Positions 57,131 through 64,000 of a stretch of 64,000 nucleotides of DNA are shown here, in pieces. Each line of letters starts with the position of its first letter. Position 1 is the first letter of the stretch. The notes beneath the pieces were generated by a model. The model searched no databases. It worked only from the letters and a program-made list of their open reading frames with translations, and was not told the DNA's origin. The DNA is taken from NCBI RefSeq assembly GCF_907164845.1, contig NZ_OU015430.1:920001-984000 (forward strand). The letters run 5' to 3'. A program made the position numbers and the translations under genes. The DNA is from Lysobacter luteus (lineage in GTDB: Bacteria; Pseudomonadota; Gammaproteobacteria; Xanthomonadales; Xanthomonadaceae).

Positions 57131-57601
57131 ATGACGATCCAAACCGTCGGCGCTGCGCTGCGCCCATCGACGCTTCTTGCAACCGCCGTCCTGGCAATCG
57201 TGATGCTGGCCGGTTGCGCCTCCGGGCCGACGCTGTCGGAGACCCAGCGGCACCAGCTCTACCTCGACCATGCCGGCGAGCCGGTCAACAAGTTCAACTA
57301 CCACGGCACGCTGCACAGCTGGGAGCCGGTGGGCGACGATGCGCTCCTCGTGTGGACCCGGCCGAGCGAGGCCTACCTGCTGCGGCTTGCTAGCGCCTGC
57401 CCGCGGCTGGACGTGGGGCGCGCGATCTCGCTGAGCGACCAGACCGGGAGCGTGTTCGCCGGGCTCGACAACGTCGTGGTGCTGGACCAGACCACCCGGA
57501 TCCCCTGCCGGATCCAGACGATCCAGCCGGTCGACGTCGCCGCGCTGAGGCGGGCGGAAGACGCGACCCGCGCCGGGCTTCAGGCCTCCGGCGGGACGTA
57601 G
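57131..57601 (+). CDS. DUF6491-like lipoprotein
   Basis: 156-residue predicted lipoprotein: hydrophobic signal with lipobox MLAGC, then a small domain containing [62 protein letters not shown]. This resembles DUF6491, common in Xanthomonadales. Two Cys (SACPRL, IPCRI) may pair. Function unknown. GGGAG lies before the ATG. It is convergent with yggX, overlapping it by about 22 bases at the 3' ends. Confidence 0.85.
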   Translation: MTIQTVGAALRPSTLLATAVLAIVMLAGCASGPTLSETQRHQLYLDHAGEPVNKFNYHGTLHSWEPVGDDALLVWTRPSEAYLLRLASACPRLDVGRAISLSDQTGSVFAGLDNVVVLDQTTRIPCRIQTIQPVDVAALRRAEDATRAGLQASGGT

Positions 57602-57852
57602 CCGGCCGGCTTCTCGGCGTCGCCGCCGAACAGGAACTTGATCATCTCGGCTTCGAGGAACTCGCGGTGCGCGGGGTTCATCGGTGACAGGCGGTTCTCG
57701 TTGATCAGCATGGTCTGGTGCGCCAGCCATGCCGACCATGCGCCCTTGCCGATGTGTGCGTAGACGCGCTTGCCGGCAGGACCGGGCCAGGGTGCGAAAT
57801 CGAGGCCCTCGGTTTCGCGTTTCTCGTATTCGCAATAGACGGCGCGGGGCAT
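57580..57852 (-). CDS. yggX: Fe(2+)-trafficking / oxidative damage protection protein
   Basis: 90-residue YggX family protein: [76 protein letters not shown]. The conserved Cys7 is present. In enterics it protects Fe-S clusters from superoxide. GAGG lies before ATG 57852. It follows mutY by 25 bases on the same strand; mutY itself carries an Fe-S cluster, and the same adjacency occurs in E. coli. Confidence 0.97.
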   Translation of the reverse strand: MPRAVYCEYEKRETEGLDFAPWPGPAGKRVYAHIGKGAWSAWLAHQTMLINENRLSPMNPAHREFLEAEMIKFLFGGDAEKPAGYVPPEA

Positions 57853-57877
57853 GGCGGACCTCGAAAGTGGGGTGGAA

Positions 57878-58990
57878 TCAGGCGCCGGCTTCGAGCAGGC
57901 GGCGAATGGGCGCGGGGATGCCAAGCGCGCCCAGTTGTGCCCGCGCGACCCAGCGCAGGTCGCCATTGTCGCGGACCTGCGGGTACAGGGCGACATCGCG
58001 CCAATAGCGCGGCTGCAGTTCCAGCTTGAAATGGCTGAAGACGTGGGAGATCGGTGGTTTGCCGATGCCGCGCGCGAAGTCGCCGTCGCAGTGATGTTTG
58101 AACCAGGCGCGGGCAGCGACTTCGTCGTCGGCTTGCGGCAGCGTCCAGAGTGACGACCAGATGCCGGTCGGCGGGCGCTGCTGCAGCAACACGCGGCCGT
58201 CGGCGTCCTCCAGCCACAGCACGCAGGCATGACGTTGCGGCAGCGGCTTGCCGGGTTTTGAGGTGGGCAGCTCCGCCGTGCGCCCCTCGATGCGTGCGAT
58301 GCATTCGGCCTGCAGCGGGCACAGCACGCAGGCCGGCGCGGTGCGCGTGCACAGGGTGGCACCGAGGTCCATCTGAGCCTGCGTGTAGTCGGCCAGACGC
58401 GTGTCAGGCAGGTGGGTTTCGGCGAACGCCCACAACGATCGTTCGACCGCCGGCGCCCCCGGCCAGCCGGCGACGCCGTGGTAGCGCGCGAGCACCCGCT
58501 TGACGTTGCCGTCGAGGATGGCGTGCCGGTCGCCCCAGGCCTGCGCGAGGATCGCCGCCGCGGTGCTGCGGCCGATGCCCGGCAGCGCGACCAGCGCGTC
58601 GATGTCGCGCGGCAGCTCGCCGTCGTGCAGTGCCATGCAATGCCGGGCGGCGGCGTGCAGGTTGCGGGCGCGGGCGTAATAGCCCAGGCCCGACCAGAGC
58701 GCCAGCACCTGTTCGAGCTCGGCTTCGGCCAGCGCCGGCAGGTCGGGCAGGGCGGCGACAAAGCGTTCGAAGTACGGAGCGGCGGTTCGGACCTGGGTCT
58801 GCTGCAACATAATTTCCGACAGCCAGACCCGATACGGCGTGCGCGGGTGCTGCCATGGCAGGTCGTGGCGGCCGCTGTGGTCGAACCAGTCGAGCAGCCG
58901 TGTCGAGAAGCCGCGTGCGTTGCCGTCGACGACCACGGCTTCCGGCGGCGGGTCCGGTTCCGGGTGCGGGAGTGCGGGTGAGTCAGTCAT
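57878..58990 (-). CDS. mutY: Adenine DNA glycosylase
   Basis: Removes A opposite 8-oxoguanine. It has 370 residues. HhH-GPD domain with catalytic Glu59 ([12 protein letters not shown]) and Asp160 ([10 protein letters not shown]), helix-hairpin-helix [13 protein letters not shown], and 4Fe-4S ligands C-x6-C-x2-C-x5-C ([17 protein letters not shown]). C-terminal NUDIX-like domain ([20 protein letters not shown]) recognises 8-oxoG. It overlaps the upstream asmA-like gene by 8 bases. Confidence 0.97.
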   Translation of the reverse strand: MTDSPALPHPEPDPPPEAVVVDGNARGFSTRLLDWFDHSGRHDLPWQHPRTPYRVWLSEIMLQQTQVRTAAPYFERFVAALPDLPALAEAELEQVLALWSGLGYYARARNLHAAARHCMALHDGELPRDIDALVALPGIGRSTAAAILAQAWGDRHAILDGNVKRVLARYHGVAGWPGAPAVERSLWAFAETHLPDTRLADYTQAQMDLGATLCTRTAPACVLCPLQAECIARIEGRTAELPTSKPGKPLPQRHACVLWLEDADGRVLLQQRPPTGIWSSLWTLPQADDEVAARAWFKHHCDGDFARGIGKPPISHVFSHFKLELQPRYWRDVALYPQVRDNGDLRWVARAQLGALGIPAPIRRLLEAGA

Positions 58991-60254
58991 CGACCGGTGC
59001 GTCACGGAATTCGATCTCGACGCCGTGCAGCGTCGCTCCGGGGATCTCCAGGGTCGGCGTCGCGAAGGAACCGTCGAGCGGCGGAAGCGGGTTCCCGCTG
59101 TCGAGCTGGCTGCTCCACGCGAGCACGTCCGGCAAGTGGAACCGCGCATCGAACGTGCTTGCGCCGCGCAACAACCGCAGGCGGGTCGGTCCGGACAGGT
59201 TGGCTGGTCCGGTGTGGTCGAGCGCGAACGCCAGCGGTGCGTCAGATGCGTCGAGCGGAGCCGGCAGCGACGGCCACGCGTCCGGCCAGCGGGCGAGGGT
59301 GCCTTCGAGATTCAACGTCATTCCGTCCTGCCATTCGAAGCGGCCAGCAGCGTCCATGCGCGGCACCAGCCCGGCGCCCCGCAACGCGACCCCGAGCGGA
59401 TCGATCAAGAACACGCCGTCGAGGTAGCGCAGCGGTCCGGCCAGCCCCAAATAGAACGCAAGCTCGCGGTCCGCGGACAGGTGCCGGGCGCTGGCACCCA
59501 GCAGGAAACGATCAAGGCCGATCCCGTCGTCACCCCCGTGCAGCCGGCCGGAGAACGTCGGGCGCATTGGCATCCGCCACTCGGGGGTGACCACGGTGGC
59601 GATGCCCGACGCGCCTAGCGAAGCGGCCATCGACACTTCGGTCAGCGCGACCTGCAGGTCGAAGGGCATCGTGGTCCCGCCGTTGCGGAAGCGGCCGGCC
59701 ACGCGTCCGGCGACCGCGCGGTCGGGGTGCAGGGACGGCATCGAAATCGCGATACCATCGACCGACCAGCCGGCGCCGATGACCTCGCCGCGTACGACAT
59801 GCAGGCCACCGGTCAGGGTCGGGATGCGCACCTCGCCTGAAGGCGGGCGGCTGGCGCGCCATCGCTGCAATGCACCCAGGTCGAGCCGAGGAGCATCCAG
59901 CTCGACGCGTTCGACCGTCAGGTCCGCGCCGCGGCTGCGCAGCGTCGACCATGGCAGCGACAGGTACACGCGCCCGGCGCGCAGGACCGGCCACGCAGCG
60001 CCCGGCTGGCGCGCGACCAGGTCGCGCACCACCAGGGTCGGCGTACCTCGCAGGCTGTACTCGCTTACTCCGCCGGCGGTGATCTCGAGCCCGAGCGCGG
60101 CGCCGGCGCGGTCAAGGATCAGCCCCGCGACACGCGGCGGCTGGGCGAGCCATGCGACGGCAAGCACGAGCAGCACCAGGGCCGCTGCAAGCGCGAGCCA
60201 AAGCCGCCGTCCCCGGCCGGCCGGCGGGCTGCGCGGTGCCGGTGCGGTATCCAC
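58983..60254 (-). CDS. AsmA-like membrane-anchored protein
   Basis: 423-residue protein with one N-terminal membrane anchor ([19 protein letters not shown]). A long beta-rich periplasmic part with AsmA-type repeats follows ([78 protein letters not shown]). The AsmA/TamB/YhdP superfamily is linked to lipid transport and outer-membrane homeostasis; this member is short. It lies between ftsY (12-base gap) and mutY (8-base overlap), so co-transcription is likely. Confidence 0.8.
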   Translation of the reverse strand: MDTAPAPRSPPAGRGRRLWLALAAALVLLVLAVAWLAQPPRVAGLILDRAGAALGLEITAGGVSEYSLRGTPTLVVRDLVARQPGAAWPVLRAGRVYLSLPWSTLRSRGADLTVERVELDAPRLDLGALQRWRASRPPSGEVRIPTLTGGLHVVRGEVIGAGWSVDGIAISMPSLHPDRAVAGRVAGRFRNGGTTMPFDLQVALTEVSMAASLGASGIATVVTPEWRMPMRPTFSGRLHGGDDGIGLDRFLLGASARHLSADRELAFYLGLAGPLRYLDGVFLIDPLGVALRGAGLVPRMDAAGRFEWQDGMTLNLEGTLARWPDAWPSLPAPLDASDAPLAFALDHTGPANLSGPTRLRLLRGASTFDARFHLPDVLAWSSQLDSGNPLPPLDGSFATPTLEIPGATLHGVEIEFRDAPVDD

Positions 60255-60266
60255 CCGCCGGCCCGG

Positions 60267-61598
60267 CTAGGCGCCGAGCGTCTCCGGCAGCAGCGCGTCG
60301 ACGAAGGCCTCGGCGTCGAACACGCGCAGGTCCTCGGGCCGCTCGCCAATGCCGGCAAACCGGATCGGGATGCCGAACTCGCGCGCCAGCGCGAACACGA
60401 CGCCGCCCTTGGCGGTGCCGTCGAGCTTGGTAACGACCAGCCCGGTTACGCCGACGGCGGCGTGGAACTGGCGCAGTTGCGACAGCGCGTTCTGCCCGGT
60501 GGTGCCGTCTATCACCATCAGCACCTCCTGCGGCGCGTCAGGATCGATCTTCTGCAGCACGCGCTTGATCTTGCCCAGCTCGGCCATCAACCCCTGCTGG
60601 GTGTGCAGGCGGCCCGCGGTGTCGGCGATCAGTACCTCGATGTTGCGTGCGGTCGCCGCCTGCAGTGCGTCGAACGCCACCGATGCCGCGTCGGCGTTCT
60701 GTCCCTGCGCGATGACGGCCACGCCGTTGCGTTCGCCCCAGGCCTGCAGCTGCGCCACCGCGGCGGCGCGGAAAGTGTCGCCCGCCGCGAGCATCAACGG
60801 CCGGCCCTCGTCCTTGAAGCGCTTGGCCAGCTTGCCGATTGTGGTGGTCTTGCCGACGCCATTGACGCCGACGGTGAGCAGCACGAACGGCTTGTCCGCG
60901 CGCTCGATCCGCAGCGGGACGGCCACCGGCCGGAGCAGGGCGAGCAGTTGTTCGCGCAGCGCCAGCAGCAGCGCGTGTGCGTCGATGAACTCGCGCGCGT
61001 TCATGCGCTTGCGCAGCGCAGCCACCAGCTCGGTGGTCGCGGCGACCCCGACGTCGGCCGTGATCAGCGCCGTCTCGATCTGGTCGAGCAGGTCCTCGTC
61101 GAGTTTCGGGTTGGTGTAGAACAGCCCGCCGAAACTGCGGGCGAACGCGCTGCCGCGCAGGCGGTCGCGCCAGCCGCGCTTGCCGGCCGGCGCCGCGACG
61201 GCCGTGGCCGGCACGCCGGGAATGTCGGCGGACGACTCGGCGGCGGGTGTTGGTTTGGATGGTCGCGGTTCCGCAACCACTGCGACAGGGGCCGCGGGTT
61301 CGGTAACCGACTCGGTTCCGCGCTCGGCGACAGCGTCGATCGCGGCCGGACTGGAAGGTGCCGCGTGTGCCTCGGGGGGCACAGGTTCGGCACCAGGCTC
61401 GGCTTCGACGACATCCGGCGCCGGAGCGGGCGGTGGTGCTTCTGCCGGCGGCGGGATCGGCCGCTCGACCGGGGCAGGGACGGCCCCGCCAGCAGGCGCC
61501 GTCGGGAATGCGGCGGCCAGTTCCTCGGCGCTGTAGCGCCGTGCCGATTCGCTGCCGGAAGGCGTTTCGGGCTTCTTGCGGCGGAAAAAGCTGACCAT
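60267..61598 (-). CDS. ftsY: Signal recognition particle receptor FtsY
   Basis: SRP receptor GTPase targeting ribosomes to the inner membrane. It has 443 residues. MVSFFRRKKPE leads to an acidic Pro/Ala/Glu-rich A domain (about 12-135), then the N domain (FGGLFYTNPKLDEDLLDQIETALITADVG). The G domain has GVNGVGKTTTIGKLA (P loop), DTFRAAAVAQLQ, DTAGRLH, TKLDGTAKGGVVFAL and the end GERPEDLRVFDAEAFVDALL. It is divergent from rsmD with 67 bases between, the usual arrangement in this group. Confidence 0.98.
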   Translation of the reverse strand: MVSFFRRKKPETPSGSESARRYSAEELAAAFPTAPAGGAVPAPVERPIPPPAEAPPPAPAPDVVEAEPGAEPVPPEAHAAPSSPAAIDAVAERGTESVTEPAAPVAVVAEPRPSKPTPAAESSADIPGVPATAVAAPAGKRGWRDRLRGSAFARSFGGLFYTNPKLDEDLLDQIETALITADVGVAATTELVAALRKRMNAREFIDAHALLLALREQLLALLRPVAVPLRIERADKPFVLLTVGVNGVGKTTTIGKLAKRFKDEGRPLMLAAGDTFRAAAVAQLQAWGERNGVAVIAQGQNADAASVAFDALQAATARNIEVLIADTAGRLHTQQGLMAELGKIKRVLQKIDPDAPQEVLMVIDGTTGQNALSQLRQFHAAVGVTGLVVTKLDGTAKGGVVFALAREFGIPIRFAGIGERPEDLRVFDAEAFVDALLPETLGA

Positions 61599-61665
61599 CG
61601 AGTGGCGGCCCGGGACATGTTGGACAATGACCCTACATGCTAGCACCGGCCTGGAATCCATCCCG

Positions 61666-62843
<1,178 letters not shown>

Positions 62844-62929
62844 GTGTTCCGCTTTCCCGGTACTGAACACGTTTGATCCATCCCGTTCTTTGACCCACCC
62901 AGTTTTTCGACCCAACCAGGGGATCACCG

Positions 62930-63433
62930 ATGAAGACCACCACCCGCCTTTTGCTGCTTGCCCTCCTGTCGCTGCCCGTGCTGGCCGCCTGCCAGAAGGA
63001 CGAGGCTTCCACCGAGACCGTCGCCGAGGCCAAGCCGGCCGTCGAGCGCCCGGCCGACAACAATGACGAGCAGGCGTGGGGCGTCTACCTGTCCGACGTC
63101 GTCACCCGCAACATGGGCGACATCAACAACAACCCGTACCTGTACTACCTGCCGTCGTCGGAGTCCGAAGGCTTCGAGGGCGCCCGCGAGCGCCTGGCCG
63201 AGGACATCGAGATCGCGATGCAACGCGGCATCGTCGAGGGCAACCTGGTCGCGTTCGGTTCGCCGGAGTCGGCGATGATGGCCGACATCGTGGTCGGCGC
63301 ATTCGGCAAGGTGGACCCGGGTTCGATGAAGGGCGTCAAGCTGCTCTTCATCGGTGATGCCGCCGACAACGACCGGGTGCGCGCCGCGGTCGAGCCGGCC
63401 GGCGTGAACTACCAGTTCGTCGAGGCCAAGTGA
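62930..63433 (+). CDS. Hypothetical lipoprotein
   Basis: 167-residue predicted lipoprotein: signal with lipobox LAAC (Cys20 or so), a charged Glu/Ala/Pro linker, then a domain with QAWGVYLSDVVTRNMGDINNNPYLYYLPSSESEGFEGARERLAEDIEIAMQRGIVEGNLVAFGSPESAMMADIVVGAFGKVDPGSMKGVKLLFIGDAADNDRVR. Family name not recognised; periplasmic side of a membrane by its signal. GGGGAT lies upstream of the ATG. Confidence 0.85.
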   Translation: MKTTTRLLLLALLSLPVLAACQKDEASTETVAEAKPAVERPADNNDEQAWGVYLSDVVTRNMGDINNNPYLYYLPSSESEGFEGARERLAEDIEIAMQRGIVEGNLVAFGSPESAMMADIVVGAFGKVDPGSMKGVKLLFIGDAADNDRVRAAVEPAGVNYQFVEAK

Positions 63434-63490
63434 TGCACGGGTCCGCGCCTGCCACCCGGTGGGCGCGGACCTGCTGCCGCCTCGTCCCCC

Positions 63491-63742
63491 ATGTCCCTCA
63501 AGATCAACGAGCTCTGCGTCAATTGCGACGTCTGTGAACCGGCCTGTCCGAACCAGGCGATCACGCAGGGCGAAACCATCTACGTGATCGACCCGGCCCG
63601 GTGCACCGAATGCGTCGGGCATTTCGACGAGCCACAATGCGTGGTCGTCTGTCCTGTCGAGTGCATCGACCCCGACCCGGACATCCCAGAATCGCACGAG
63701 CAACTGCTGGCCAAGCTGCTTCGCCTGCAACAGGGCCCGTGA
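63491..63742 (+). CDS. yfhL: 2[4Fe-4S] ferredoxin, YfhL type
   Basis: Small electron carrier of 83 residues. Cluster motif I is CVNCDVCEPACP (C-x2-C-x2-C-x3-C-P). Motif II is CTECVG...CVVVCPVECI with the 7-8-residue insertion typical of YfhL/Alvin-type ferredoxins, and a C-terminal helix (ESHEQLLAKLLRLQQ). It lies 57 bases after the lipoprotein gene and 16 bases before the gamma-glutamyltransferase gene. Confidence 0.96.
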   Translation: MSLKINELCVNCDVCEPACPNQAITQGETIYVIDPARCTECVGHFDEPQCVVVCPVECIDPDPDIPESHEQLLAKLLRLQQGP

Positions 63743-63758
63743 CAACCAGGAGCGAGCG

Positions 63759-64000
63759 ATGCACAAGGCACTGCGACCGGTACTGACCGCCGGCTTCCTC
63801 GTCGGCCTGCTGGCCGGATGCGCGGCCACCGCGCCGGCACGCGCCGAAGCGCCGACTGCTGTCGCGCCCACGCCTCCGGGCGCCGCGATCGCCAGCGCCC
63901 ATTCGCTCGCCACCGAAGCCGGCATGGAGATGATCCGCGCGGGCGGCAACGCCTTCGATGCGGCGGTGGCGGTGTCGTCCACGCTGTCGGTGGTCGAGCC
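63759..64000 (+). CDS. ggt: Gamma-glutamyltransferase, 5' part
   Basis: Only about 80 residues lie in the window. A lipoprotein-like signal (VGLLAGCAATAPARA) is followed by AIASAHSLATEAGMEMIRAGGNAFDAAVAVSSTLSVVEP, the conserved N-terminal signature of gamma-glutamyltranspeptidases. The autoprocessing Thr and catalytic region are beyond the edge. CAGGAG lies before ATG 63759. Confidence 0.9.
   Translation, partial: MHKALRPVLTAGFLVGLLAGCAATAPARAEAPTAVAPTPPGAAIASAHSLATEAGMEMIRAGGNAFDAAVAVSSTLSVVE

Overview
The window is high-GC chromosomal DNA that reads as a member of the Xanthomonadaceae (Lysobacter/Luteimonas/Xanthomonas group, Gammaproteobacteria). This is inferred from gene content and order: petABC followed by sspA-sspB, a minor-pilin cluster fimT-pilV-pilW-pilX-pilY1-pilE, an Oar-like TonB-dependent receptor, paired S9 peptidases, and thrS-infC-rpmI-rplT-pheS-pheT-ihfA-merR. 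Coding density is very high and almost every gene is housekeeping or envelope-related. I see no prophage, insertion sequence, CRISPR array or defence island.

Layout. 1-2006: end of the dTDP-L-rhamnose operon (rmlA partial, rmlC, rmlD). 2149-7672: two secreted S9 peptidases and a DUF819 membrane protein. 7733-12458 (minus): phoH-ybeY-corC, then a DUF4105 membrane protein and corA. 12547-15843: an amidohydrolase on the plus strand lying between phoH and miaB. 16001-21112: lytic transglycosylase, cytochrome bc1 complex, sspA, sspB. 21132-26823: DUF3301, nadC and a Trm112-like gene (minus), purE-purK, sodB (minus), grxD, a YciK-like SDR and a MarC protein. 26838-30186: TonB-dependent receptor behind a Pho-box promoter. 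30296-32711: ppnN and a LytS-type histidine kinase. 32851-39202: minor-pilin operon. 39256-39930: tRNA-Asn and a lone FimT-like prepilin. 40085-42318: uvrB and tRNA-Val. 42402-50254: translation operon led by a threonine attenuator. 50326-56765 (mostly minus): tRNA-Pro, dxs, a pseudo-receiver-like protein, an HNH protein, acyl-CoA dehydrogenase and a LEA2 lipoprotein. 56895-64000: tRNA-Phe, a DUF6491-like lipoprotein, then ftsY-asmA-like-mutY-yggX (minus), rsmD-coaD, a lipoprotein, a ferredoxin and the start of a gamma-glutamyltransferase.

Regulation visible in the sequence is the most interesting part. The thrS leader encodes an eight-residue peptide with three consecutive Thr codons, followed by mutually exclusive antiterminator and terminator hairpins. 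infC begins with AUC. rpmI-rplT have their own sigma70-like promoter. A strong terminator and a REP-like inverted pair separate rplT from pheS. A Pho box with a well-spaced -10 element precedes the TonB receptor. A LytS/AlgZ-type kinase sits divergent to the minor-pilin operon.

Two protein-level oddities stand out. A DUF4105 protein lies directly after corC, where enteric genomes carry lnt. The YciK-like short-chain dehydrogenase has lost its catalytic Ser and Lys. Family calls were made by reading translated sequence; no database search was run.
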